DNA from: JAEUOS01 sp965279115
GTDB taxonomy: Bacteria; Pseudomonadota; Gammaproteobacteria; Burkholderiales; JAEUOS01
Direction of reading: 5' to 3'
Assembly: GCA_965279115.1 (NCBI GenBank)
Contig: OZ257137.1
Coordinates: forward strand, 2,666,001 to 2,730,000
Length of the DNA: 64,000 bases
Part shown: positions 8,264-16,697 of the stretch, piece after piece
Numbering within the stretch: position 1 is the stretch's first letter
How the letters are laid out: every line of letters starts with the position of its first letter
The notes under the pieces: model-generated
What the model saw: the letters and a program-made list of their open reading frames with translations, nothing else
What the model was told of the DNA's origin: nothing
The model's database searches: none
Translations under genes and position numbers: made by a program

Positions 8264-10327
8264 TTGCGCTACATGGTGGCCGCCGATACCGGCGGAACAT
8301 TCACCGACGTCGCGGTATACGACGCCCAACAGCAGAAGGTGAGCTACGGCAAGACGCTCACCAACTACACTGATCTGGTGGAAGGCGCGCTCGACGGGCT
8401 TCAATCCACCGGCCTCAAGCTGGAAGAGGCACTGCTGTTCAAGCATGGCACCACCCATGTGATCAATACCTTCATCCAGCGCAGCGGCGCGCGCACCGCG
8501 CTGGTGGCCACGCGCGGTTTTCGCGACACGCTGGAGATCGGCCGCGGCAACCGGCCCGTGCCCTTCGCGCTGGAGTACCGTCGCGATCCGCCGCTGGTGC
8601 CGCGCGAGTTGCGTTTCGAGGTTGCCGAGCGCATGGATGCGCAGGGCAAGGTGGTAGAGCCGCTTGACATGGCGGGCCTCGCGGCGCTGGCGGAGACCTT
8701 CCGCCGCGAAGGCATAGACGCCATCGCGGTGTCGTTCATCAACGCGTACGCCAACCCGGTGCATGAGGAAGCGGCTGTGGCCCTGCTGCGCAAACTTCTG
8801 CCGGATGCCTATGTGACCTCCGGCACGCTGCTCACCCGCGAATGGTTCGAGTTCGAGCGCACCTCGACCGCAGCTGCGAATGCCTATGTGGGCGCGCGCA
8901 TGGGCAGCTACATCACCGGCTTTGACGCCAAGCTTCGCGAGCGCGGATTCACCGGCAGCTTCTACATGATGGGCTCCAACGGCGGCGTGCTCTCGACGGC
9001 GCGCTCGCTGGAGCAGCCGGTGGCGCTGGTGGAGTCCGGGCCGATCGGCGGCTGCATCGGCGCTGCCGCCTATGCGCGTGCATTGAACGAGCCGCGCCTG
9101 ATCGCCTTTGACATGGGCGGCACCACTGCCAAATGCGCGCTGGTGCAGGACGGTCACTTTGACGTGCAGCCCGTGTATTACATCGGCGGCTACGACCACG
9201 GCTTTCCCTTGCGCACCCCGGTGCTCGACATCGTCGAGGTGGGCGCCGGTGGTGGTTCGATCGCCTCGGTGGATGCGCGCGGACGCCTTTCCGTGGGGCC
9301 GCGCAGCGCCGGCTCCGAACCCGGCCCGGTGGCCTTCGGCCGCGGCGGGGTCGAACCCACCGTGACTGACGCCAACCTGGTGCTCGGGCGCATCGGCGGC
9401 GGTGCCTTCATGCAGGGAAAGCTCGCGCTGGACCGCGAGGGCGCGGCGCGCGCCATCGGCGAACGCGTCGCAGCGCCGCTGGGTTACGCGGGTCCTCCAG
9501 GCATCGACACCGCCGCGCAGGGCATCCTCGACCTGGCTACCGCCACCATGGCCGGCGCGATCCGCGAGATCACCATCGAGCGCGGCATCGACGTGCGCGA
9601 GTTCAAGCTGTTCGTGTTCGGCGGTGGCGGCCCGCTGTTCGCCACCTTCCTCGCCAGGAGCCTGAACATCCCGGAGGTGATCGTGCCGCCACATCCGGGC
9701 AACTTCTCGACGCTGGGCATGTTGATCGCCGGCGCGCGCATCGACCTTTCGCGCACGGTGGTGCTGGAGGCGGCCGAAGGCGCGCTGGATGCACTGGTGC
9801 AGGCCTATGCCGGGCTGGAAGACACCGCGCGGCGCACCATGCAGGCCGAACTCGGGACCGAGGCCGTGCAGTTCGAACACATGCTCGAGATGCGCTACCG
9901 CGGCCAGAAGCACACCGTGGCCGTGCCGTACCGTGCCGGCGAGACCATCGCCGAATTGCTGGCCGTGTTCGAGGCCACCTACAAGCGCCGCTACGGCAAC
10001 CTCAACCCCAATTGCGCGGTGGAGATTCTCGGCGCGCGGCTGGGGGCCGAGGCCGACATTCCGCGCCCGGAACTCGCGCGCCTGGCAGGCGGCGAAGGGT
10101 CGGCCATGCCCGGCGCGGTCGCACCGCGCGAGCACCGCTCGGTGCATTTTCCGGCGCCGCACGGGCGCATGGAAGTGCCGGTGTTCGCACGCGACGCGCT
10201 GCCGGCCGGGCACGAACTCGAAGGGCCCGCGGTGATCGAGGAATACAGTTCCACCACCGTGCTCATGCCGGGCGATCGCGCTCGCGTGGGTGCACTGGGA
10301 GAAATCATGATCAGGTGCCGTCCGTGA
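8264..10327 (+). CDS. hydantoinase/oxoprolinase family protein, subunit A (HyuA-like)
   Basis: This 687-residue protein begins with the actin-like ATP-binding motif MVAADTGGTFTDV. It shows the two-domain layout of HyuA and 5-oxoprolinase N-terminal subunits, including ESGPIGGCIGAA, FDMGGTTAKCAL and FVFGGGGPL. With subunit B it would carry out ATP-dependent opening of a cyclic amide such as a hydantoin or oxoproline, or an acetone-carboxylase-like reaction. The start is taken as TTG 8264, seven bases after GGGAG; ATG 8273 is the alternative. The stop overlaps the GTG of the B gene. Two Bug-type binding genes follow in the same operon, suggesting uptake of the substrate. Confidence 0.9.
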   Translation: MRYMVAADTGGTFTDVAVYDAQQQKVSYGKTLTNYTDLVEGALDGLQSTGLKLEEALLFKHGTTHVINTFIQRSGARTALVATRGFRDTLEIGRGNRPVPFALEYRRDPPLVPRELRFEVAERMDAQGKVVEPLDMAGLAALAETFRREGIDAIAVSFINAYANPVHEEAAVALLRKLLPDAYVTSGTLLTREWFEFERTSTAAANAYVGARMGSYITGFDAKLRERGFTGSFYMMGSNGGVLSTARSLEQPVALVESGPIGGCIGAAAYARALNEPRLIAFDMGGTTAKCALVQDGHFDVQPVYYIGGYDHGFPLRTPVLDIVEVGAGGGSIASVDARGRLSVGPRSAGSEPGPVAFGRGGVEPTVTDANLVLGRIGGGAFMQGKLALDREGAARAIGERVAAPLGYAGPPGIDTAAQGILDLATATMAGAIREITIERGIDVREFKLFVFGGGGPLFATFLARSLNIPEVIVPPHPGNFSTLGMLIAGARIDLSRTVVLEAAEGALDALVQAYAGLEDTARRTMQAELGTEAVQFEHMLEMRYRGQKHTVAVPYRAGETIAELLAVFEATYKRRYGNLNPNCAVEILGARLGAEADIPRPELARLAGGEGSAMPGAVAPREHRSVHFPAPHGRMEVPVFARDALPAGHELEGPAVIEEYSSTTVLMPGDRARVGALGEIMIRCRP

Positions 10328-12147
10328 ACGCCGCCGTCCTTGCTGCGACTGCGGCCACCGTGCCTGCCCTCGCTCCGGCGGTCGCGGCGCGCCATGCCTT
10401 CGACCCGATCACCCTCGAGATCATCCGCCACGACCTGGTGTCGATTCCCAACCAGATCGACAAGAACATCACCCGCACGGCCTTCTCGCCGCTGATCAAC
10501 GAATACAAGGACTACGCCGTCGGCATTGTCGATGGCGAAGGGCGGCTGATCTCGCAATCGCGCGGCAGCCTGCTGATCTTCGTGGCCAATGCGCTTGGCA
10601 CGGCGGTGCGCGACGGCATCGCGCTGCATGGCGCCGACAGCATGGTCGAGGGCGACGTGCTGATTTCCAACCACGCCGGCACGCTCGGCCAGCACCTCAA
10701 CAACGTGGTGATGTACACGCCCATCCGCGTCGGGCCGGAAAAGCGCCTGGCGGGTTTCTTTTGCGTGCTGATGCACTGGATCGACGTGGGCGGCACCATG
10801 GTCGGCTCCTGCACATCCACCACCACCACCGAGATTTTCCAGGAAGGCATCCAGTTCCGCAGCGTGCGCCTGTTTTCGAAAGGCGAGCGGCTGCCCGACA
10901 TGTTCCGCATGATCGAATACAACACCCGCTTTCCCGACATGCTCATGGGCGACGTCGAGGCGCAGATCGCCGGCTGCTTCATGGGGCGCGACATGGTCGG
11001 GGCGATCGCGGAGAAGCATGGCCTGGCCACCTTCGAGGCGTCGGTGCACGCGATGTGGGACGACGCCGAAGCCGCCAGCCGCGAGGCCATCCGCGCGGCG
11101 AAGCCGGGGGTCTATGAGTCCTACGCGTTTCTCGACAACGATGGACTGAACCTGGACAAGACGGTTCCGATCGGCATCCGCGTGCGGGTCGGAGGCGAGC
11201 GCATCGCGGTGGATTTTTCCGGCGTGGCGGAGCAGTTGCCGGGCCCGCTCAATGCCGGGCGCAATGGCGGCGCGGTGGCCGCGGCGCGCATCGCGGTGAA
11301 GTACATGCTTTCACCCGACGACCCGGTCAACGAGGGTGATTTCCGCTGCCTCGATGTCGAGATTCCCGACGGCAAGTTCCTGTCGGCGCGGCCGAACGCG
11401 CCGATCGGCGGCTCCGGCAACATGATTCCCACCGTGGTCGACACCATCCTGCGCGCCATGGCCGAGGCGTTTCCCGACCGTGTGGCGGCGGCGCACCACG
11501 GCACCTACGGCGTGCATGCTCTGCACGGCATCAGCCCGGCCACCGGCGAGTCGTTTTTTCATCTCGACACGCTGTGTGGCGGCTGGGGCGGTTCAGCCGG
11601 CATGGACGGCTATGGCCCCTCGCGCTCCAACGTGCATGGCGATACCTCGGATGTGCCGGTGGAAATGCAGGAGGCGTTTCATCCCTACCGCTTCGAGTCC
11701 TACGCATTGCGGCCGGACTCGGGCGGCCCCGGCGAGTTTCGCGGCGGGGTCGGCATCGTCAAGACCTATCGCATCACCGGGCCGTGCCGCATCAACCTGA
11801 AGATCGAACGCACCAAGTGCCCGCCGTGGGGGCTCTTGGGCGGCGGCGAGGGCAAGACCGCCGAGGTGGAAATCCGCAAGGTGGATGGCAGCGTGCTGAA
11901 AGTGTTCAAGGGCGACCATCCGCTTGTCGCGGGTGATCAGGTGGTGATCCGTTCTGGCGGCGGTGGCGGCTTCGGCCCGGCCTGGAAGCGCGACCTCGCC
12001 GCCGTGCGGAAGGACCTTGTCACCGGCTGTGTATCGCCTGAGGCGGCACGGCGTGATTACGGCGTGGCGACGCATGATGACGGCAGCATCGATACGGGTA
12101 CCACACAACAATTGCGCAAACAGATGGCAACGGGAGAAGACAAATGA
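10324..12147 (+). CDS. hydantoinase B/oxoprolinase family protein (HyuB-like)
   Basis: The 607-residue product is the partner subunit of the preceding HyuA-like protein. Family blocks include FDPITLEIIRHDLVS near residue 24, DYAVGIVDGEGRLISQS, DVLISNHAGTLGQHLNNVV, and the C-terminal GGVGIVKTYRI followed by a glycine-rich GSGGGGGFGPAW-like end. It starts at a GTG overlapping the HyuA stop (GTGA), which indicates translational coupling. Its own stop overlaps the ATG of the next gene. The substrate is not evident. The longer upstream frame is only the shadow of hyuA. Confidence 0.9.
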   Translation: MNAAVLAATAATVPALAPAVAARHAFDPITLEIIRHDLVSIPNQIDKNITRTAFSPLINEYKDYAVGIVDGEGRLISQSRGSLLIFVANALGTAVRDGIALHGADSMVEGDVLISNHAGTLGQHLNNVVMYTPIRVGPEKRLAGFFCVLMHWIDVGGTMVGSCTSTTTTEIFQEGIQFRSVRLFSKGERLPDMFRMIEYNTRFPDMLMGDVEAQIAGCFMGRDMVGAIAEKHGLATFEASVHAMWDDAEAASREAIRAAKPGVYESYAFLDNDGLNLDKTVPIGIRVRVGGERIAVDFSGVAEQLPGPLNAGRNGGAVAAARIAVKYMLSPDDPVNEGDFRCLDVEIPDGKFLSARPNAPIGGSGNMIPTVVDTILRAMAEAFPDRVAAAHHGTYGVHALHGISPATGESFFHLDTLCGGWGGSAGMDGYGPSRSNVHGDTSDVPVEMQEAFHPYRFESYALRPDSGGPGEFRGGVGIVKTYRITGPCRINLKIERTKCPPWGLLGGGEGKTAEVEIRKVDGSVLKVFKGDHPLVAGDQVVIRSGGGGGFGPAWKRDLAAVRKDLVTGCVSPEAARRDYGVATHDDGSIDTGTTQQLRKQMATGEDK

Positions 12148-13127
12148 TCGAGCAAAGGCGCCGCCTGCTGGCGGCAGGCGGTCTGGCGGCGGTGGCAGGG
12201 GCGTTGCCGCGTGCGTCAGTGGCGCAAGCGGCTTATCCGTCGCGGTCGATCCGCGTGATCGTGCCCTTCGGCCCCGGCGGGGTCACCGACGTGCTGGCGC
12301 GCCTCCTGTCCGCGGAAATCGCCAAGGACTTCGGCCAGCCGGTGGTGGTGGAGAACATGCCGGGCGGCACCGGGATGATTGGTACCGGCGCGGTGGCCAA
12401 GGCGGTTCCGGATGGCCACACCATCCTGTTCACCTCCAACGCCCATACCATCAACCCGGCCCTGCGCAAGCAGATGCCGTTTGATTCGGTCAAGGACTTC
12501 ACTCCCCTGGTGCTGCTGGCGGCGGCGCCCAACATGCTGGTGGTGCGCTCGGATTCCGCCATCAAGAGCGTGGCCGAGTACATCGCCGCGGCCAAGGCCA
12601 AACCGGGCGAGATCAACTACGCCACCTCAGGCGTGGGCACCTCGCTGCATATCGCCGGCGAGCAGTTCTCGCAGATCACCGGCGCGAAGTTCAACCATGT
12701 GCCCTACGCGGCTTCCAACCAGTCGGTGCAGGCGGTGCTGGGCGGGCACGTGGTGTCCTCATGGTCGGCGGTGAACGCGGCGCTGCCGTTCGTGAAGGCC
12801 GGACGGATGCGGCCGCTGGCGGTGGCGAGCGAAAAGCGCAGCGAGTTCGCGCCCGAGGTGCCGACCTTCGCCGAGGTGGGCATCAAGGGCATGAAGAGTG
12901 AAACCTGGCTGGCCGCGCTGGGCCCGGCGGGACTGCCTGCGCCGGTGGCCGCCAAACTGACAGCTGAACTGCAGATGCTGATTGCGCGCGCCGACATGAA
13001 GCAAAAGATCCTCGGCCTCGGCGCCGAGCCGGTGGGCGTGGAACTGGAGGCGTTTCGCGCCCAGATCCGTGACGAGATCGAGATGTACACGAAGATCGCG
13101 CGGGCCGGCGACATCAAGGCAGAGTAG
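12144..13127 (+). CDS. Bug-family tripartite tricarboxylate transporter substrate-binding protein
   Basis: A 327-residue periplasmic binding protein of the Bug/TctC family. Residues 1-29 form a signal peptide with an RRRLLAAGG start and an AQA cleavage region, possibly Tat type. The mature part opens YPSRSIRVIVPFGPGG and has the family's PDGHTILFTSNAHTINPAL and YATSGVGTSLHIAGE segments. Bug proteins bind carboxylates or small amides. No TctA or TctB membrane subunits are nearby. The ATG overlaps the stop of the HyuB gene (ATGA), tying it to the hydantoinase operon. It is a close paralogue of the next gene. Confidence 0.93.
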   Translation: MIEQRRRLLAAGGLAAVAGALPRASVAQAAYPSRSIRVIVPFGPGGVTDVLARLLSAEIAKDFGQPVVVENMPGGTGMIGTGAVAKAVPDGHTILFTSNAHTINPALRKQMPFDSVKDFTPLVLLAAAPNMLVVRSDSAIKSVAEYIAAAKAKPGEINYATSGVGTSLHIAGEQFSQITGAKFNHVPYAASNQSVQAVLGGHVVSSWSAVNAALPFVKAGRMRPLAVASEKRSEFAPEVPTFAEVGIKGMKSETWLAALGPAGLPAPVAAKLTAELQMLIARADMKQKILGLGAEPVGVELEAFRAQIRDEIEMYTKIARAGDIKAE

Positions 13128-13159
13128 CGATGATTCTCATGCACAAAGGGGGAATCACC

Positions 13160-14131
13160 ATGGGTTTTTTGCGGTACGCATGTGTCCTGCTGGCCGGGCT
13201 GGCGTTGGCGCCAATGGCGCAGGCGCAGGACACCTACCCCTCGCGGCCGGTGCGCATCATCGTCGGCTTCGGTGCCGGCGGCATTTCGGATGTGATGGCG
13301 CGCCTGCTTTCGGTGGAGTTGCAGAAAACCTGGGGCCAGCCGGTGGTGGTGGAAAACAAGCCCGGCGCCTCAGGGGTGATCGGCGGCGAACTGGTTTCCA
13401 AGTCGCCGCCTGACGGCTACGTGCTGATGCTGGCCTCCGGCACCCACACCATCACCCCGGCCCTGCGCCTGAAGATGCCCTACGACGCGGTCAAGGACTT
13501 CACCGCCATCACGCTGCTGGCCTCGGCGCCCAACATGCTGGTGGTGAACGCCGACACCTCGTTCCGTTCGGTGGCCGACTACATAGCGGCAGCGAAGGCC
13601 AAACCGGGCGAAGTGAATTACGCCACCTCCGGCATCGGCACCACGGTGCACATCGCCGGCGAGCGCCTCGCGCATCTGGCCGGGGTGCGCCTCAACCACA
13701 TTCCCTACAAGAGTTCCAGCCAGTCGGTCGAGGCGGTGGTGGCCGGGCAGGTGATGAGTTCCTGGTCAGCCGTCAACGCCGCGCTGCCGCACATCAAGAG
13801 CGGCCGGGTGAGGGCGCTCGCGGTGGCAAGCGAAAAGCGCTCGTCGTTCGCGCCTGACGTGCCCACCTTCGAGGAACTGGGCGTCAAGGGCATGAAGAGC
13901 GATACATGGTTGGGCATGCTCGGGCCGCCCGGGATGCCGGCGGCGGTGGCAACGAAGATCAATGCCGAACTGGCGCGCCTGCTGGTGCGCCCGGATTTTC
14001 GCGAAAAGGTGCTGGGCCTGGGCGCCGAACCGGTCGCGGGAGTGGCGCTGGAAAAATACTCGGCCCTGATGCGCGAGGAGATCGACAGCTATGCCGCCAT
14101 CATCAAGGTGGCGAACATCAAGCCGGAGTAG
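13160..14131 (+). CDS. Bug-family substrate-binding protein (tandem paralogue)
   Basis: 323 residues, starting at ATG 13160, which has a GGGGGA ribosome-binding site; the frame is open from 13130. The signal peptide is MGFLRYACVLLAGLALAPMA with cleavage near AQA. The mature chain matches the upstream Bug protein over almost its whole length, for example VADYIAAAKAKPGE and SSWSAVNAALP in both. This implies a local gene duplication. Its role is presumably periplasmic capture of a ligand related to the hydantoinase substrate. The 3' end overlaps by 14 bases the convergent BrnTA locus. Confidence 0.92.
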   Translation: MGFLRYACVLLAGLALAPMAQAQDTYPSRPVRIIVGFGAGGISDVMARLLSVELQKTWGQPVVVENKPGASGVIGGELVSKSPPDGYVLMLASGTHTITPALRLKMPYDAVKDFTAITLLASAPNMLVVNADTSFRSVADYIAAAKAKPGEVNYATSGIGTTVHIAGERLAHLAGVRLNHIPYKSSSQSVEAVVAGQVMSSWSAVNAALPHIKSGRVRALAVASEKRSSFAPDVPTFEELGVKGMKSDTWLGMLGPPGMPAAVATKINAELARLLVRPDFREKVLGLGAEPVAGVALEKYSALMREEIDSYAAIIKVANIKPE

Positions 14132-14687
14132 CAGGCGCCTTGCCGCGCGGCTTCAGTTCTTCGAGCATCCGCGCCCGAAGGATGCCGTTGATGCGTGTTT
14201 GATAGCCGCGGCCCTGCGATTTCAGCCATGCAAGTACGTCGGCGTCGATGCGCACAGTGGTGGAGGTCTTGACAGGCTTGAAGTAGGGGTTGCGGATCGC
14301 GCTGCGGAAGAAATCCTCGCTCAGGGGCGGGATGTCGGACGTGTCGATCCGGGATTCCGGCATTGCCGAAAGTCGTGCGATGTCCCGCTTTTGCGTTTCA
14401 ACAAGCTTGTTCTTCATAGCGCTTCCTTTCCGTCCGTTCCGCCTTGCGGGCGGAATGATCCTGATGACTTCAATTCCGGCACGCGTCCTTGTCGTGTGGG
14501 CAACAACCAGGACAACCTGGTCAGCGATGCGCCCGATGGCCTGCCAGCGCTCCTCGCCGTTTTCGTGGCGGTCCTGCAACATGAGGGCGAAAGGATCGTC
14601 GAAAACCAGGGAGGCGGTCTCGAAGCCAACCCCAGGCTTGCGTCTGTTCAGACGATTCTTGGTGTCGTCCCACTCAAACGTGACCAT
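14118..14687 (-). CDS. BrnT toxin-BrnA antitoxin in-frame fusion (probable frameshifted type II TA locus)
   Basis: One open frame of 189 residues joins two families. Residues 1-78 are BrnT, a RelE-fold ribonuclease toxin (EFEWD-like start FEWDDTKNRLNRRKPGV, then FDDPFAL, GEERWQAIGR and IEVIRII). From the internal ATG at 14418, residues 91-189 are BrnA, the antitoxin (MKNKLVETQK, then VRIDADVLAWLKSQGRGYQTRIN, a ribbon-helix-helix type DNA-binding end). The toxin reads canonically up to RII; the next frame over continues SARKAERTERKRYE and ends at a TGA just past the BrnA start. One T is therefore missing near 14453. BrnA is probably still made from its own ATG; toxin function is doubtful. Confidence 0.82.
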   Translation of the reverse strand: MVTFEWDDTKNRLNRRKPGVGFETASLVFDDPFALMLQDRHENGEERWQAIGRIADQVVLVVAHTTRTRAGIEVIRIIPPARRNGRKGSAMKNKLVETQKRDIARLSAMPESRIDTSDIPPLSEDFFRSAIRNPYFKPVKTSTTVRIDADVLAWLKSQGRGYQTRINGILRARMLEELKPRGKAPATPA

Positions 14688-14695
14688 GCAATAAT

Positions 14696-14717
14696 GTTAC
14701 TACAAAACCGTAATAAC
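14696..14717. promoter_or_regulatory. candidate BrnA operator (inverted repeat)
   Basis: GTTACTAC at 14696-14703 and GTAATAAC at 14710-14717 form 8-bp arms with one mismatch around a 6-bp AT-rich spacer. The element lies 9 to 30 bases upstream of the BrnT start. BrnA-type antitoxins repress their own promoter, so this is a reasonable operator candidate. It is not proven. Confidence 0.45.
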
Positions 14718-14776
14718 GATTGGCCGGGGAAGCATAGGATTGCTGATGCGGAAGGACCACGCGTGGAATGAAAAAG

Positions 14777-14798
14777 GCGCCCCGCGGGGCGCTTTTTT
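14777..14798. terminator. bidirectional rho-independent terminator
   Basis: A perfect 16-bp palindrome (GCGCCCCGCGGGGCGC, 14777-14792) is flanked by an A5 run on one side and a T6 run on the other. It can end transcripts from either strand. It sits directly downstream of the minus-strand Spy/CpxP-like gene that stops at 14818. Confidence 0.85.
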
Positions 14799-14817
14799 GT
14801 TGCCATGTAGCCGCGAA

Positions 14818-15381
14818 TCAACCGTGCATCCGGCCGCGCCGTTCGCCCATTTTCTGCATGCGCTCGGCCAGCTTCTTGCGCTGCTCGGGGTTCAGCACCT
14901 CACCTGCGTCGGCCAGGGCCTGGGTCATGCGCTTTGAGGACGCATCGGCCAGGGTGATCTGCTCGGCGCGCAGCTTTTCGAGCGCGGCGCGGTCGATGGT
15001 GGGCGCAGCCAGCAGTTCCACGCCCTGGGTGCGGGCGGTGCGCAGCTTTTCGCGCAGCGGCGCCATGTCGCGCGCCAGATCCTTGGCGATGGTGTTGAGC
15101 TTTTCGCGCTGCTCGGGCGTGGCGTCGGTTTCCACCGCGAAGTGCTTGACCATGCGCTCGACATGCTCGTCCATCTTTGCAGGGTCTATTGGCGCGGACA
15201 TCGCCCCGCGGTGCCCGAATGGCCCCATCGCGAAGGCCTTGCTGGCGTAACTGCCGGCAAAGCCGGCTGCCGCCGCCACGGCAACCACGAACAGGAGCTT
15301 GCCGAAACGGAATCCGTGCCGGTTGGCGCGGCTGCAATGGCCGCCACCGGCGGGCTGGGGAGTGAGATTCTGGTTATCCAT
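14818..15381 (-). CDS. Spy/CpxP family periplasmic protein
   Basis: 187 residues starting MDNQNLTPQPAGGG at 15381, which has an AAGGAAG ribosome-binding site; the longer frame upstream is not supported. A hydrophobic segment at about residues 28-48 is a signal anchor or signal peptide. The mature part is almost all helical and charged. It has two LTxxQ-like motifs, ATPEQREKL and LNPEQRKKL, that define the Spy/CpxP superfamily of periplasmic chaperones and metal-stress sensors. The end is basic (GERRGRMHG). It stands alone, with a terminator right after its stop. No two-component system is nearby. Confidence 0.87.
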   Translation of the reverse strand: MDNQNLTPQPAGGGHCSRANRHGFRFGKLLFVVAVAAAAGFAGSYASKAFAMGPFGHRGAMSAPIDPAKMDEHVERMVKHFAVETDATPEQREKLNTIAKDLARDMAPLREKLRTARTQGVELLAAPTIDRAALEKLRAEQITLADASSKRMTQALADAGEVLNPEQRKKLAERMQKMGERRGRMHG

Positions 15382-15478
15382 GGATGTCTTCCTTCGAGTT
15401 GAGGGCTGTCCCGCCCGGTGGAAGGCAGTGTGCGCGCCAGATGTTGCTGAAGTATCTCCATGGTGTAAGGGCTTGTAA

Positions 15479-15625
15479 CAGGCCGCGGCTTGGTTCGGGC
15501 ACAGCGGGATCAGCGATTTTGCTCCCAACAATTCGGGCATCGGCGTGCTGGCGATCACTCCGGTGCCGGAACCTGACGCCCTGGCGATGATGCTCGCCGG
15601 CGCAGCAAGGCGGCGTAAGCACCAA
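15479..15625 (+). pseudogene. remnant of a PEP-CTERM protein gene (3' end)
   Basis: A short open stretch reads ...SDFAPNNSGIGVLAITPVPEPDALAMM, then LAG and AARRRK. The VPEP motif and the basic tail are the PEP-CTERM exosortase sorting signal, but about six residues of the hydrophobic core expected between LAG and AARRRK are missing. Upstream, the frame is closed by a TAA at about 15476, so the body of the protein is gone. There is no stop after RRRK until far downstream. A rho-independent terminator follows at 15642, as expected for a once-functional gene end. Confidence 0.55.
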
Positions 15626-15641
15626 ATCGTCTCTCCTCGAG

Positions 15642-15678
15642 CGGCCCGGGTGATTGAACGCGCCCGGGCCGTTTTTTT
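15642..15678 (+). terminator. rho-independent terminator
   Basis: CGGCCCGGG at 15642-15650 pairs perfectly with CCCGGGCCG at 15663-15671, followed by seven T residues on the plus strand. It would terminate plus-strand transcripts and so belongs to the PEP-CTERM remnant, not to the convergent LysR gene. Confidence 0.8.
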
Positions 15679-16582
15679 ATGTGCGGGTCGCGGGTTCGGA
15701 ATAGGGCTCGGCCAGCGCCTCCACCAGCACCCGGATGCGCGGCGTCATCTGCCGTGCCGAAGGCAGCACCAGCGAGATCGGCAATGCCGCCGGGCGGAAC
15801 GCCGGCAACACCTCCACCACCCGCTTTGCCTTGAGGGCAGCGGCGACCAGATAATCCGGCAGCTGGATCAGGCCCATGCCCAGTACGGCAGCCTGCAGCA
15901 GGGCCTCGCCGTCGTCGAACACATGGCGTGCCTGCGGAGTGAATTCGATGGCGCGTTCGCCCTGGCGGAACTGCCAGGGCCGCAAGCGGCCGCTGGACGG
16001 CAAGCGAAAGGCCAGGCACTCCTGGGCTGCCAGATCATCCGGGTGCTGCGGCGTGCCACCCCGCCTGAGATACGCCGGGCTTGCCACCAGGGGCATGTTC
16101 TGCGTGCCGATACGCCGCGCCACCAGCCCGGAATCGGCCAGCGTGCCGATGCGCACCACGCCGTCCAGCCCTTCCCGCACCAGATCCACATAGCGGTCGG
16201 AAAATGAAAGGTCGAGGGAAAGTTCGGGGTAGCGGCGCGTCAGCGCGGCCAGCCTGGGCACCACCACCTCGCGCCCGTACACCAGCGGCATGTTCAGCCG
16301 GATCGTGCCGCGCGGCGCGCCGCGCGCACCCTGCGCTTCTTCACGCAGGGCCGCCATGTCGTCGACGATGCGGCGGCAGCGTTCGTAGAGTTCCGCGCCA
16401 TCCGCGGTAAGGCTCACCTGCCGGGTGGTACGGTGGAGCAGGCGCAAGCCGAGCTCTGCCTCCAGCCGCGCGACACTTTTGGCCACAGCCGAGGCCGAAA
16501 GCCCCATCTCCCGCGCGGCGCCCGCAAAGCTGGCATGGCGAACCGTTTCCGCGAACGCCAGCAGGGTAGTGATGCCCGCCAT
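15677..16582 (-). CDS. LysR-family transcriptional regulator
   Basis: This 301-residue regulator has an N-terminal winged helix-turn-helix (FAETVRHASFAGAAREMGLSAS ... LARLEAELGLRLLHRTTR-like) and a LysR-type substrate-binding domain from about residue 90 to 295. The subgroup resembles those next to small oxidoreductase genes. It is divergent from a cupin gene, with an 8-9-8 palindrome in the 115-bp gap, so it probably controls that gene and itself. The co-inducer is unknown. The stop lies within the T run of the convergent terminator. Confidence 0.95.
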   Translation of the reverse strand: MAGITTLLAFAETVRHASFAGAAREMGLSASAVAKSVARLEAELGLRLLHRTTRQVSLTADGAELYERCRRIVDDMAALREEAQGARGAPRGTIRLNMPLVYGREVVVPRLAALTRRYPELSLDLSFSDRYVDLVREGLDGVVRIGTLADSGLVARRIGTQNMPLVASPAYLRRGGTPQHPDDLAAQECLAFRLPSSGRLRPWQFRQGERAIEFTPQARHVFDDGEALLQAAVLGMGLIQLPDYLVAAALKAKRVVEVLPAFRPAALPISLVLPSARQMTPRIRVLVEALAEPYSEPATRT

Positions 16583-16604
16583 AAAGCGATCCCCATTGCA
16601 GAAA

Positions 16605-16629
16605 TAATGTCGGCAATGTTACGACATTA
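16605..16629. promoter_or_regulatory. candidate LysR-type operator between the regulator and cupin genes
   Basis: TAATGTCG (16605-16612) and CGACATTA (16622-16629) are perfect 8-bp inverted arms separated by 9 bases. The outer T and A fit an extended T-N11-A-type LysR box. The site is 22 bases upstream of the lysR start and about 70 bases upstream of the cupin start, a usual position for a divergent LysR operator. Confidence 0.55.
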
Positions 16630-16697
16630 ACGCTGCTTCTCTCGGCAGCGGTGTCGGCACAGAATGCGGGAACCCCAACCCGACAAGGAAAACCGCC

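Noticed and set aside
8213..10213. Very long minus-strand open frame (666 codons) opposite the hydantoinase A gene
   Set aside because: It is the antisense of a clear HyuA gene in GC-rich DNA. Its product is His/Arg/Ala-rich with no domain, and it has no ribosome-binding site. Many similar antisense frames were left out for the same reason.
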